Numbered from the stretch's first letter, positions 8,677-17,712 are shown. The stretch: DNA of 64,000 nucleotides from DASXUG01 sp964620425 (GCA_964620425.1 CAZUGV010000008.1:38032-102031); one strand, 5' to 3'. The notes: generated by a model from the sequence alone, not told the origin. Made by a program: numbers and translations.

Positions 8677-9908
8677 AATCTGCCAGCTTAAGCCTCAATG
8701 TACAAATCCTTATCGGTGCAGTGATTGGCGTGCTGTTAGGGGTGTATTTTCACAGCTTGGGGGCTGAGCATCATGCAGTAAAAAGCGGCCTATATGCCGC
8801 TAACATTATCGGCACGCTGTTTGTCGATTTGCTGAAAATGATTTTGATACCCTTAGTTTTTTGTAGTATTGCTTGCGGCATAGCGAATTTGCGCCAGCAC
8901 CAGCAAATGCACAAAGTTTGGGTGACGACACTTATCTTTTTTGCAAGCAGCATGGCGATCGCCATGCTGGTGGGGATGAGCGCAAGTCTTTACTTTAAAC
9001 CGGGCAGTGGCTTAACCGTTGGGCTGTTTCAAGAGGCGATGCAAAACTTTGAGGCAAAACAAATGCCGTTGCCCGAATTTCTCACGACATTTTTACATGG
9101 CTTGTTTGTGAATCCATTCAAAGCGTTGGCTGAAGGGAATGTCTTAGCCGTGCTCATATTCGCGATATTCTTGGGAATTGCATTAGTGGTGGGTGGCGAG
9201 CGCTATAAAAATATTTTAAGCTTGCTGCAAGAGGCGTTGGACATTACCATGCAAATCGTTCATTGGGTGATGCGGCTGGCGCCTTATGGAATTGCGGCTT
9301 TATTGATTAAGCTGATCGCCGTGCAAGATGTTGCGATGTTGGGTACTTTGGCTAAATTCGTGGCGCTTATTGCAGGGACATTGCTATTACATGGCGCTGT
9401 TATTTTACCGTTGATTCTGTTTCTATTCACAGGCAAAACACCGTTATGGTTTTGGCGTGGCGCAAGAGAGTCGCTAGTCACGGCATTTGCCACCAGCTCA
9501 AGCTCAGCCACTTTGCCAGTTACCTTGCGTTGCACCACTCAGCATTTACATGTGAAACCTGAAATTGCGGGCTTTGTGATCCCGCTCGGCGCAACCGTGA
9601 ACATGGATGGCACCGCGCTATATGAAGCCGCAGCCGCACTATTTATTGCTAATTTGATGGGCATAGATCTCAGCTTTTCCCAACAAGTGGTGGTTTTTAT
9701 CACAGCGATGATTGCCGCGATTGGTGCCCCTGGCATCCCAAGCGCAGGCATGGTGACCATGGTGATGGTGTTGCAATCCGTTGGTTTGCCCGCCGAAGCG
9801 ATTGCCATTTTACTGCCCGTAGACCGCATACTCGATACCTTGCGAACTGCTGTCAATGTTGAAGGTGATATGGTCGGTAGTTTAATCGTGCAGAAACTCT
9901 TGAAATAA
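8673..9908 (+). CDS. Dicarboxylate/amino acid:cation symporter (GltP/DctA family)
   Basis: Inner-membrane secondary transporter coupling uptake of C4-dicarboxylates or acidic amino acids to H+ or Na+. Family signatures are the serine-rich hairpin ATSSSSATLPVTLRC, the unwound helix motif NMDGTALYEA and the second hairpin GAPGIPSAGMV. Eight or more hydrophobic segments span 411 residues. The start is the TTG at 8673, overlapping the TGA of the preceding gene (8674-8676), with AAAGGAAG at the right distance, so translation is likely coupled. Exact substrate cannot be told from sequence alone. Confidence 0.88.
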   Translation: MKSASLSLNVQILIGAVIGVLLGVYFHSLGAEHHAVKSGLYAANIIGTLFVDLLKMILIPLVFCSIACGIANLRQHQQMHKVWVTTLIFFASSMAIAMLVGMSASLYFKPGSGLTVGLFQEAMQNFEAKQMPLPEFLTTFLHGLFVNPFKALAEGNVLAVLIFAIFLGIALVVGGERYKNILSLLQEALDITMQIVHWVMRLAPYGIAALLIKLIAVQDVAMLGTLAKFVALIAGTLLLHGAVILPLILFLFTGKTPLWFWRGARESLVTAFATSSSSATLPVTLRCTTQHLHVKPEIAGFVIPLGATVNMDGTALYEAAAALFIANLMGIDLSFSQQVVVFITAMIAAIGAPGIPSAGMVTMVMVLQSVGLPAEAIAILLPVDRILDTLRTAVNVEGDMVGSLIVQKLLK

Positions 9909-9913
9909 GCACT

Positions 9914-10447
9914 ATGCTACAGTTTCACAAAGCAGAACTGGCCGATGCAGAGGCCATCGCGCAGTTGGTAAACAGCGCATATCGTGGCGATGCCAGCCGT
10001 GCTGGCTGGACGACCGAAGCAGATTTGCTTGAAGGTAAGCGCACCACAACGCAAGAAGTGGCGAGCGTGATTAAACGTAAAGATGCGTTCATTTTAATTG
10101 GCGTAGTGAGAGAGCAAATTGTCGCCACTATCTGTTGCGAATGGCAAGAACTGTCAGGCAGTAACACCGCGCATTTCGGCATGATTGCGGTGAAGCCCAC
10201 CATGCAAAATAAAGGCTACGGCAAGTCACTCATTCAAGCCGCAGAAGCCATTTGCCAGCGCGAGTGGCGAGTGATTGGCTTTTACATGGAAGTAATTTCG
10301 CTACGCCACGAGTTAATCGCTTTTTATGAGCGTATGGGTTATGTGCGCACTGGGGAATTTAGAGACTTTCCAGAAAACCCCAGCTTATGGCAACCCAAGC
10401 TTGATGGCTTGAATTTACAGTATCTCGCCAAACTGATTGTTAAATAG
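9914..10447 (+). CDS. GNAT family N-acetyltransferase
   Basis: Acetyl-CoA-dependent acyltransferase of 177 residues with one GNAT fold. The sequence shows the acetyl-CoA binding region at residues 90-105 (MIAVKPTMQNKGYGKSLIQ) and a C-terminal FYERMGYVRTGEFRDFP segment typical of the fold. It lies 5 bases after the symporter stop and is likely co-transcribed. The substrate is not recognisable. A hairpin follows the stop codon. Confidence 0.8.
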   Translation: MLQFHKAELADAEAIAQLVNSAYRGDASRAGWTTEADLLEGKRTTTQEVASVIKRKDAFILIGVVREQIVATICCEWQELSGSNTAHFGMIAVKPTMQNKGYGKSLIQAAEAICQREWRVIGFYMEVISLRHELIAFYERMGYVRTGEFRDFPENPSLWQPKLDGLNLQYLAKLIVK

Positions 10448-10482
10448 GTTGGGATGCCGACTTTAACTCAGCATGCCAACCT
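10448..10482 (+). terminator. Hairpin after the GNAT gene
   Basis: GGTTGG-ATGC pairs with GCAT-CCAACC with one mismatch, directly after the GNAT stop. No T-run follows, so it is a terminator-like or transcript-stabilising hairpin rather than a classic intrinsic terminator. It lies between convergent genes. Confidence 0.4.
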
Positions 10483-10540
10483 ATGCCTACTTACGAACAT
10501 TTAATTGTCAAAAATGAACGTAATTATAGATTTACTTAAT

Positions 10541-12091
10541 TTAGACTTGCGGATGTGCACGTTCAGACTTGGCGCATATTTTGTTTAGGCCGTTTAAATA
10601 AGCCTTTGCAGAAGCAATCACAATATCGGTATCCGCGCCTTGTCCGTTCACAATCCGATCGCCTTTAGCAAGACGCACCGTTACCTCACCTTGCGCATCC
10701 GTACCGCTGGTGATGTTATTGACTGAGTATAAAAGCAATTGAACGCCGCTATTCACGATATGTTCTATCGCTTTAAATGCCGCATCGACTGGACCACCGC
10801 CATCAGATTCTGATTTTTTCTCGGTACCGGCATCGCTGATAGTGATTTGTGCATGCGGTACTTCACCTGTTTGCGAGGTTACTTGTAAGTAGACCAGCTT
10901 ATAATTTTCAGCGGCCTCAGAAATAAACTCATCGCTAACCAAAGCATGCAAGTCTTCGTCAAAAATCTCAGATTTTTTATCCGCCAATATTTTAAAGCGC
11001 GCAAATGCTGCGTTTAAAGCTTCTTCACTGTCTAACTCAATGCCTAGTTCTTTCAGGCGGCTTCTAAATGCATTACGGCCAGACAACTTGCCCAAGGTGA
11101 GTTTGTTTGCGCCCCAACCAACGTCTTCCGCTCGCATAATTTCATAAGTTTCGCGATGCTTTAATACGCCGTCTTGGTGAATACCGCTTTCGTGAGAGAA
11201 AGCGTTAGCGCCAACTACCGCTTTATTGGGTTGTACTGGGTAGCCCGTGATTGTAGAAACCAACTTTGATGCAGCTACAATCTGTGTAGTGTCGATACTG
11301 GTTTCTAAGTTAAAAATGTCACGGCGTGTTCTTACCGCCATGACAATTTCTTCTAAGCTTGCATTGCCTGCACGCTCACCCAAGCCATTAATTGTGCACT
11401 CTACTTGACGTGCGCCAGCCATCACTGCCGCCAAGGAGTTGGCGACAGCCATACCCAAATCGTTATGACAGTGTGTTGACCAAACCACTTTGTCAGCATT
11501 TTTGACGCGTGCAATCAATTGTTGCATACGCTCGCCCCACAAGGCTGGGATAGAGTAGCCCACAGTATCTGGCACATTGATGGTTTTTGCGCCAGCTTCA
11601 ATCACGGCATCAAACACCTGCACTAAAAAATCCATTTCAGAGCGCACGGCGTCTTCTGCCGAAAATTCGACATCCTCTGTATATTCAAGTGCCCATTTCA
11701 CTGCTTGAACTGCACGTTCTAATACCTGCTCTGGTGTCATGCGTAATTTGTTTTGCATGTGAATAGGCGAGGTGGCAATAAACGTATGAATGCGACCTTT
11801 TTTAGCTGGCTTGATTGCTTCGCCTGCACGTCGTATGTCGTTCTCATTGGCGCGCGCTAAAGAGCATACGGTAGATTCTTTAATGACTTCTGCAACTGCG
11901 TGAATTGCGTCAAAGTCGCCAGGGCTGGCAGCCGCAAAGCCTGCCTCAATTACGTTGACGCCCAACTTTTCTAATTGGCGCGCAATACGGATTTTTTCTT
12001 CTTTGGTCATGGCCGCACCTGGGCTTTGTTCGCCATCGCGCAAAGTAGTATCAAAAATAATTAATTGATTGTTTTGAGTATTTTTCATCAT
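10541..12091 (-). CDS. leuA: 2-isopropylmalate synthase
   Basis: LeuA condenses acetyl-CoA with 2-ketoisovalerate, the first committed step of leucine synthesis. Key motifs are LRDGEQSPGAAM near the start (metal and substrate site), STHCHNDLGMAVANSLAA, GLGERAGNASLEE, and a C-terminal allosteric domain of about 120 residues (HAQITISDAGTEKK) that normally senses leucine. The length of 516 residues is typical. Either of two adjacent ATGs (12091, 12088) can start; GAAAGAAC lies before them. The 5' region carries a leucine-rich leader ORF (12204-12332) and an 8-bp-stem hairpin, suggesting control at the RNA level in addition to feedback inhibition. No leuBCD in the window. Confidence 0.95.
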   Translation of the reverse strand: MMKNTQNNQLIIFDTTLRDGEQSPGAAMTKEEKIRIARQLEKLGVNVIEAGFAAASPGDFDAIHAVAEVIKESTVCSLARANENDIRRAGEAIKPAKKGRIHTFIATSPIHMQNKLRMTPEQVLERAVQAVKWALEYTEDVEFSAEDAVRSEMDFLVQVFDAVIEAGAKTINVPDTVGYSIPALWGERMQQLIARVKNADKVVWSTHCHNDLGMAVANSLAAVMAGARQVECTINGLGERAGNASLEEIVMAVRTRRDIFNLETSIDTTQIVAASKLVSTITGYPVQPNKAVVGANAFSHESGIHQDGVLKHRETYEIMRAEDVGWGANKLTLGKLSGRNAFRSRLKELGIELDSEEALNAAFARFKILADKKSEIFDEDLHALVSDEFISEAAENYKLVYLQVTSQTGEVPHAQITISDAGTEKKSESDGGGPVDAAFKAIEHIVNSGVQLLLYSVNNITSGTDAQGEVTVRLAKGDRIVNGQGADTDIVIASAKAYLNGLNKICAKSERAHPQV

Positions 12092-12108
12092 GTTCTTTCA
12101 ACGAGCCA

Positions 12109-12131
12109 ATATCAAATTCAAGTTTTGATAT
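12109..12131 (-). promoter_or_regulatory. Hairpin just upstream of leuA start
   Basis: Perfect 8-bp inverted repeat (ATATCAAA/TTTGATAT, 7-base loop) ending about 17 bases before the leuA start codon on the minus strand. It sits between the leader ORF and the leuA ribosome site and could take part in alternative leader folding. The role is inferred. Confidence 0.4.
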
Positions 12132-12138
12132 TTTATAG

Positions 12139-12161
12139 ATTATATCCATCATTCAATGATG
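12139..12161 (-). promoter_or_regulatory. TATAAT box with adjacent 15-bp palindrome upstream of leuA
   Basis: On the minus strand a consensus -10 box TATAAT (12139-12144) is preceded by the palindrome CATCATT-N-AATGATG (12147-12161), which would occupy the spacer between -35 and -10. No good -35 is visible at the right distance. It may be a secondary leuA promoter with an operator, located downstream of the leader ORF. Confidence 0.35.
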
Positions 12162-12203
12162 ATGGCGTGCAAAATAAGTACGATATTACAACAAGTTAGG
12201 TAA

Positions 12204-12332
12204 TTAGCGCGCCATGCGCAGTGGAATAATGCGCAGAAATGCTAGGCACAGAAAACAAAGGCGTGATAACGCATTATCAAAGCGTAATGCCAACAGTGCT
12301 TGAAGTGGAAGTGATTTGGATTGAAAAATCAT
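12204..12332 (-). CDS. Leucine-rich leader peptide ORF upstream of leuA
   Basis: A 42-codon ORF on the leuA strand starts with ATG at 12332 and ends with TAA at 12204, 112 bases before leuA. Translation begins MIFQSKSLPLQALLALRF and ends IIPLRMAR. Eleven of 42 codons are leucine, spread over CTT, CTG, TTG, TTA and CTA. Leucine-rich leader peptides are established attenuation sensors for leu operons in enteric bacteria; the same logic is inferred here. A 5-bp stem (GATAA/TTATC, 12265-12278) lies in the ORF. The ribosome site is weak, and the best promoter places the transcript start near the ATG, so a leaderless message is possible. No T-rich intrinsic terminator is seen, so the exact mechanism is open. 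Confidence 0.5.
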   Translation of the reverse strand: MIFQSKSLPLQALLALRFDNALSRLCFLCLAFLRIIPLRMAR

Positions 12333-12338
12333 GCTTCA

Positions 12339-12367
12339 AATATAATCATTTTTGAAAGTTTTTGCAA
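12339..12367 (-). promoter_or_regulatory. Candidate sigma-70 promoter for the leuA leader transcript
   Basis: On the minus strand TTGCAA (12362-12367) and TATATT (12339-12344) are separated by exactly 17 bases. The expected start of transcription falls at about the ATG of the leader ORF. Confidence 0.45.
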
Positions 12368-12380
12368 TATGAACAATGCG

Positions 12381-13172
12381 TTAGATGGCGGTTTTTTTCT
12401 TGTCTAATTTGCGCATTATCCACAAAATATAACCAGAAATGCCATAGATAAAGGCCACCATGAATAAAACTTCAGCAGGGCTGTATGAAATTAATACAAA
12501 GCCGAGCACGATAAGCAATATCACTACAAAGGGCACACTGCTCTTCAGATTGATGTCTTTGCCACTATAAAACTTAAGATCGCTGACCATGGTAAGCCCT
12601 GCAAATAAAGTCACTGACCATGCTATCCATTTGATTTTAAGCCAGCTAAAAAACACGGTATCGCCAGCAATGCCGTTATCATTTGAAACCCATATTAACC
12701 CTGCCAATAACGCAGCAGCAGCAGGGCTAGGCAATCCCTGAAAATAACGTTTGTCACTTTCATCCAATTTGGTATTGAAACGGGCGAGGCGTAATGCAGC
12801 ACAAGCGCAGTAAATAAATGCGGCAATCCAACCAAGTTTGTGCATGGGTTTTAGCGCCCATACATACATTACCAATGCTGGCGCAACGCCAAAAGAAACC
12901 ATGTCAGAGAGGCTATCATACTCAGCACCAAAAGCACTTTGTGTGTTGGTCATGCGGGCAACGCGACCATCTAAACCATCCAACACCATGGCAATAAATA
13001 TGGCAATGGCAGATTGCTCATAATTGCCACTCATGGCTTGTACGATAGCGTAGAAGCCACCAAATAGGGCTGCAGTGGTAAATAAGTTGGGGAGTAAATA
13101 AATACTGCGTTCGCGCAAGTTTGGCTTTAAAAGGTCTTGTCTTCTTCGGTTACGTGGCACTGGTTCAGCCAT
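12381..13172 (-). CDS. pssA: CDP-diacylglycerol--serine O-phosphatidyltransferase
   Basis: PssA makes phosphatidylserine from CDP-diacylglycerol and serine, the precursor of phosphatidylethanolamine, at the inner membrane. The CDP-alcohol phosphotransferase signature is complete: LDGLDGRVARMTNTQSAFG continuing into EYDSLSDMVSFG. Several hydrophobic helices follow; 263 residues fits the membrane-bound (type II) enzyme. I start it at ATG 13172 (MAEPVPRNRRRQ), which has AAGGA upstream; the longer ORF from 13259 adds residues that do not resemble the family. The gene is divergent from the Cache/CheW gene. Confidence 0.92.
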   Translation of the reverse strand: MAEPVPRNRRRQDLLKPNLRERSIYLLPNLFTTAALFGGFYAIVQAMSGNYEQSAIAIFIAMVLDGLDGRVARMTNTQSAFGAEYDSLSDMVSFGVAPALVMYVWALKPMHKLGWIAAFIYCACAALRLARFNTKLDESDKRYFQGLPSPAAAALLAGLIWVSNDNGIAGDTVFFSWLKIKWIAWSVTLFAGLTMVSDLKFYSGKDINLKSSVPFVVILLIVLGFVLISYSPAEVLFMVAFIYGISGYILWIMRKLDKKKTAI

Positions 13173-13414
13173 ATTTAATTTAATCCTTGTGTGCTTCCGA
13201 AATATGAGTATGCAAGTATAGCAAAGCTTTGGTGACAAAGTTGGGGTTAAACATTTCAAATATCAATTCTAAGAAATTGTAAATATTTTTGATCTCAGTC
13301 AAAATCTATAGGAATGAAATGTGCTTGATTAAAAGTGTGACTTAAGGAATTGTTGCGAAAATATTAAATGCATATTTCCTTACAAATGACATCGAGTTTA
13401 ATAAGGGGAATAGT

Positions 13415-16027
13415 TTGAAATTAGAAAAAAGCCGTCTAGAAGCCTATATGAGTAGGCTGAATCAACATCGCAATTCAATATTTCAATTACAATCTGTATG
13501 GGATAATCTTTCATTGCTTGCACAGTTGTCGGGTACGGGCACCGATATGACGCAAACTAGAGCTGCATTCGGTGCGGTGACTAATGATGTGATTGATGAT
13601 CTGTCACAAGAAATGTTAAAAAAAGCCATCAATCGATTGGCATCTAAAGCCTATGTCACTATCAATATCGTGATTCGTAATTTGTTTGAAAGAACTGCAG
13701 ATATAGGTTTTTTAGCAACGGATGATGATATACGCGATTTTTTGACCAAGCATTTGAATGGGATATCCACTCCGTCAGACAAAATCAAGCTATTAGAGCG
13801 ATTTGATGAGTATGTCAAAAAATATTCGGTGTATTCCAATATTATTTTATTGGATACGAAAAGCAACGTAATTGCACAATTGGACAAAAGTAATACTGTC
13901 ACTAAGTCAGAGGATATTTTGATACAAGAGTCCATTAGAACTGAGCAAGCCTATGTGGAAACTTATCGTCATTCTGACCTGCTTCCCGATGAGGCGAAAT
14001 CATTGATTTACTCATATCGAGTAACCAGTGCGGGTGGCGGTGAAATATTGGGTGTGCTCTGTTTGTGCTTCCGGTTTGAAGATGAAATGGAGGGGGTGTT
14101 TCAAGACATTACCACAAAAGATGATTGGGCTGTAGGGGTTATGCTTGACCACGAACATTCTGTAATTGCAACCAGTGATAAGTATCAAATCCCATTGGGG
14201 GCTAAGTTAGAGGTTACGGAAGAAAAGCAGGATTGGATTTTGACAAAATTCGCAGGGCGTGAGTATATTGCCGTTACACGCAAGACTTCTGGTTATCAAG
14301 GCTATATTGGGCCAGGTTGGCTTGGTCATTCGATGATTCCTTTAGAGCATATGTTTGAAAATGATTTAATGGATACTATTGGCGGTATTGATAGCAAGTT
14401 GCTAACAAAAGTGATGAGAAGCCCATCACTATTCACTCAAAAGCTATTGGATATCCCTAAGCAAGCAGCCAGCATTCAAAGTAAGTTGAATCAATCAGTA
14501 TGGAACGGCAATATTTGGCAAACCAAGCAATCTGACGCACGTCAAAATAGTTTTTCTAAAGCATTGTTATGGGAAATTAGTAATACAGGCTTTAAAACTC
14601 AAAATGTAATTGAAACAACTGTGACAGAACTTTACCAAACAGTGGTCTCTGTTATGCTGGAAAATTCAAGTTTTTTTGCTTTTCTCGCGGTTGATATTAT
14701 GGATAGAAACCTATACGAGCGAGCCAACGATTGCCGCTGGTGGGCTCTGACGACCTCATTTAGAAAGATTTTGTCAAAGCCCGCTAATGCTTCGGAAAAA
14801 TTGGGTTACAGTAAAGTCGATCTGTCTGAAATTGAGAAAATATTAAAATATATCAATCAGTTGTATACTGTATATGATAATTTGGTTATTTTTGATCGCT
14901 ATGGCAAAGTGCTTGCTTGCTCAAACTCCAATTACAATGAATGTGTAGGCTCTATTATTGAAAGCGAATGGGTGAGTAGGGTAAAGGGCTTAAGAACATC
15001 GCAGGAATACGTGGTTTCAAGATTTGAGCCATCACCACTTTATAAGGATAAGCACACCTATATTTATTCTGCGCCTATTCGCTCACCCGATAACTTATCA
15101 ATTGTAGGTGGTATCGGTATTGTGTTCGATAGTGAGCCCCAGTTTAAGGCAATTTTGAAAGATATTGTACCTAGAGATGACAATGGTAAGTTGATTGAAG
15201 GCAGTTTTACTCTATTTGTTGATGGTAATTTAAACGTTGTTTCTTCATCATCTAAAGAGTTTGCTGTAGGTAGTGAATTTAAAATTCATCCTGCGCTATG
15301 TAAAATGGATCCAGGTAACTCGGCGTTTGATATAGCTGTTTATCAGGGGAACTATTATGCGATTGGTGCGCGAGCATCTTCTGGTTATCGCGAATACAAG
15401 GGTGTTGGAGATGACTATAAAAATCAAATGACGGCGATGATTTTTATCCCATTGGGGAATGCAGAAACAATTGATGACCTGATTCAGGCAGATTTAGCGA
15501 TTCAGCACAATGAGTTTAAGCCAACCTCAACCAGCGTGGTCGGCACTAACACTAAAGAGTATGCGACTTTTTATGTTAATGGTCAGTGGTTAGGGATCCC
15601 AACAAACAACGTGGTAGAGGCGCTGCAAGATGTCCATGTGCGTTCTATTCCAGATACGATTAGCAGTGTTGAAGGGGTATTCCAATACCAAGGTAAGGTA
15701 ATTCCTGCGGTTAACTTGGCGAAAATGATGGGGATGAAAAATTCGAAGATCTCAGAAAATATGCAAATGATTGTGATACAAGCTAATGATAATTCATCTG
15801 AAACGGCAATTTTAGTGAATGCGTTAGGTGAGATTCCGCCTATTGACGAGGCAAAGATAGAACCTATTACCAATATTTTTAATAACACCAAAAATAATGT
15901 GGTTGTTGGGGTCACGCCCGTGGCGACACATGATGGTGACTCGAAAATGCTGACAGTGCTCTCGGCAGAAAATCTTTTAGTTAGAAGTAATGCTCAGTTC
16001 GGAAGAGAGGAGCTTTTTCAGACCTAA
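13415..16027 (+). CDS. Soluble tandem Cache-like sensor with C-terminal CheW domain
   Basis: Large 870-residue protein built from two similar halves plus a CheW domain. The motif RNLFERTADIGFLATDDDIRDFL (from about 88) recurs as RNLYERANDCRWWALTTSFRKIL (from about 431), each followed by a Cache/PAS-like segment (SNIILLDTKSNVIAQLD near 141; DNLVIFDRYGKVLACSN in the second). Residues ~710-860 form a CheW-type domain (EYATFYVNGQWLGIPTNNVV, VFQYQGKVIPAVNLAKMMGM). No transmembrane helix or signal peptide is seen, so it is probably cytosolic and could couple a ligand signal to a CheA kinase or chemoreceptor array. Start is TTG 13415 with AAGGGGA at good spacing. No other chemotaxis gene is nearby. 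Ligand unknown. Confidence 0.75.
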   Translation: MKLEKSRLEAYMSRLNQHRNSIFQLQSVWDNLSLLAQLSGTGTDMTQTRAAFGAVTNDVIDDLSQEMLKKAINRLASKAYVTINIVIRNLFERTADIGFLATDDDIRDFLTKHLNGISTPSDKIKLLERFDEYVKKYSVYSNIILLDTKSNVIAQLDKSNTVTKSEDILIQESIRTEQAYVETYRHSDLLPDEAKSLIYSYRVTSAGGGEILGVLCLCFRFEDEMEGVFQDITTKDDWAVGVMLDHEHSVIATSDKYQIPLGAKLEVTEEKQDWILTKFAGREYIAVTRKTSGYQGYIGPGWLGHSMIPLEHMFENDLMDTIGGIDSKLLTKVMRSPSLFTQKLLDIPKQAASIQSKLNQSVWNGNIWQTKQSDARQNSFSKALLWEISNTGFKTQNVIETTVTELYQTVVSVMLENSSFFAFLAVDIMDRNLYERANDCRWWALTTSFRKILSKPANASEKLGYSKVDLSEIEKILKYINQLYTVYDNLVIFDRYGKVLACSNSNYNECVGSIIESEWVSRVKGLRTSQEYVVSRFEPSPLYKDKHTYIYSAPIRSPDNLSIVGGIGIVFDSEPQFKAILKDIVPRDDNGKLIEGSFTLFVDGNLNVVSSSSKEFAVGSEFKIHPALCKMDPGNSAFDIAVYQGNYYAIGARASSGYREYKGVGDDYKNQMTAMIFIPLGNAETIDDLIQADLAIQHNEFKPTSTSVVGTNTKEYATFYVNGQWLGIPTNNVVEALQDVHVRSIPDTISSVEGVFQYQGKVIPAVNLAKMMGMKNSKISENMQMIVIQANDNSSETAILVNALGEIPPIDEAKIEPITNIFNNTKNNVVVGVTPVATHDGDSKMLTVLSAENLLVRSNAQFGREELFQT

Positions 16028-16105
16028 TGCTACTTCTGTAAACCAGAGTTCGAATGAACTTTGTTGGATATGATAGTATCGCATCTTCACAAAGTTTATT
16101 TGATT

Positions 16106-17218
16106 ATGCAATTTACACTACACAAACAAGACGGTCTCGCTCGTCGTGGTACCGTTCATCTCGCCCATGGCGATGTTCAAACGCCAGCATTTATGCCTGT
16201 TGGTACTTATGGTTCTGTTAAAAGCCTCTCCCCACATGATGTGCGTGAGATTGGCGCGCACATATTGCTTGGCAATACTTTTCACCTTTGGTTGCGTCCA
16301 GGGCTGGATGTCATCGCTGCCCATGGCGGCTTGCATGATTTCATGGGCTGGGATGGTCCAATACTCACTGATTCTGGTGGTTTTCAAGTTTGGAGTTTGG
16401 GCGATTTACGCAAAATCTCTGAAGAAGGCGTGAAGTTTCGCTCACCCATCAATGGCGATAGTTGCTTTTTAACGCCAGAAGAATCCATGCGCATTCAAAA
16501 GGTGCTTAACTCAGATATTGTGATGATTTTTGATGAGTGTACGCCTTACCCTGCCACCACAAATCAAGCCAACGACTCTATGCGGCTCTCATTACGCTGG
16601 GCAAAGCGCAGTAAAGTTGCGCATGAAGGTAACTCAAATGCCTTGTTCGGTATTATTCAGGGCGGTATGTATGAAGATTTACGTGATGTTTCCTTAAACG
16701 GATTAACTGAGATTGGTTTCGATGGTTACGCGATTGGTGGCTTGTCGGTGGGCGAGCCAAAAGAGGATATGTTGCGTATTCTCGCGCATACGGCGCCCCA
16801 AATGCCGCAAGATAAACCACGCTATTTGATGGGTGTGGGTACGCCAGAAGATTTAGTCGCAGGCGTGAGTCGTGGTGTGGATATGTTTGATTGTGTCATG
16901 CCCACACGTAATGCACGTAACGGATGGTTGTTCACGCGCAACGGTGACATCAAATTGAAAAATGCGCGGTATAAACTAGATACTTCGCCTATTGATGATC
17001 AATGTACTTGCTATACCTGTCGCAATTTTAGTCGCTCGTATTTGCACCATTTGTACCGTGTAGGTGAGATTTTAGGTGCGCGCCTTAATACGATTCATAA
17101 TTTGCATTATTACCAAGAATTAATGGCTGGGATGCGTGCTGCGATTGAAGCTGGACGATTTGAGGCGTTTGCCCAAACGTTTGCTGAACAAAGAGCGCAA
17201 CTTTCCCTCGATGCGTAA
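16106..17218 (+). CDS. tgt: tRNA-guanine transglycosylase (queuine tRNA-ribosyltransferase)
   Basis: Tgt exchanges guanine-34 for preQ1 in tRNAs with GUN anticodons, a step of queuosine synthesis. The sequence has the substrate loop DSGGFQVWSLG (catalytic Asp region), GGLSVGEPKEDM, PRYLMGVGTPEDLV and a zinc site CTCYTC plus a downstream His near the C-terminus. 370 residues is standard. ATG 16106 (MQFTLHKQDGLARRG) is preferred over the in-frame start at 16061. yajC-secD-secF follow, the usual order in proteobacteria. Confidence 0.95.
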   Translation: MQFTLHKQDGLARRGTVHLAHGDVQTPAFMPVGTYGSVKSLSPHDVREIGAHILLGNTFHLWLRPGLDVIAAHGGLHDFMGWDGPILTDSGGFQVWSLGDLRKISEEGVKFRSPINGDSCFLTPEESMRIQKVLNSDIVMIFDECTPYPATTNQANDSMRLSLRWAKRSKVAHEGNSNALFGIIQGGMYEDLRDVSLNGLTEIGFDGYAIGGLSVGEPKEDMLRILAHTAPQMPQDKPRYLMGVGTPEDLVAGVSRGVDMFDCVMPTRNARNGWLFTRNGDIKLKNARYKLDTSPIDDQCTCYTCRNFSRSYLHHLYRVGEILGARLNTIHNLHYYQELMAGMRAAIEAGRFEAFAQTFAEQRAQLSLDA

Positions 17219-17259
17219 AGTGCTTAAATGTCAGATGGTGTGTTAAAATCCAGCACTTT
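17217..17259 (+). terminator. Inverted repeat at the end of tgt
   Basis: AAAGTGCT (17217-17224) and AGCACTTT (17252-17259) form a perfect 8-bp stem with a 27-base loop. The left arm overlaps the tgt stop codon. It is a weak terminator candidate, since the loop is long and the T-run is short. Confidence 0.3.
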
Positions 17260-17355
17260 ATTGAAGTAGCACAAATTTTCTGTGGCGTTATATTTTGTGT
17301 GTCGTTCAAATTTCAAAAAATGCAGTTTTAAAAAGATAAATAGAAAGATTAAATT

Positions 17356-17673
17356 ATGTTGATTAGTTCTGCATATGCAGCCTCTGGTACTCCAGCGCAA
17401 GACTGGATGAGCCTTGCGCCTATGGTGATTATTTTTGTATTGTTTTACTTTATGCTAATCCGCCCACAAATGAAGCAAGCTAAAGAAACCAAAGCGATGA
17501 TTGATGCCTTACAAAAAGGCGATGAAGTGGTGACCACAGGTGGTGTTGTTGGCAGGATTACAAAAGTAAGCAACGATTTTGTGGTGCTTGAAATTACGGA
17601 CAATGTAACCATCAATGTACAGAAACAAGCCGTACAAACCTTGCTGCCAAAAGGTACGATTAAGGCAATTTAG
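17356..17673 (+). CDS. yajC: Preprotein translocase accessory subunit YajC
   Basis: YajC is a small inner-membrane protein that associates with SecDF-YidC at the translocon. The 105-residue product has one N-terminal membrane helix (MVIIFVLFYFMLI) followed by RPQMKQAKETKAMI and the family pattern KGDEVVTTGGVVGRI. It sits between tgt and secD on the same strand, as in most proteobacteria. Confidence 0.94.
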   Translation: MLISSAYAASGTPAQDWMSLAPMVIIFVLFYFMLIRPQMKQAKETKAMIDALQKGDEVVTTGGVVGRITKVSNDFVVLEITDNVTINVQKQAVQTLLPKGTIKAI

Positions 17674-17691
17674 TATTTAAATTATCAATAC

Positions 17692-17712
17692 ACCCCACGG
17701 ACTAAGTGGGGT
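17692..17712 (+). terminator. Hairpin between yajC and secD
   Basis: ACCCCAC/GTGGGGT forms a 7-bp GC-rich stem with a 7-base loop, followed only by TTAAC. It may partly terminate or act as a processing site within the yajC-secDF operon. Confidence 0.4.
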
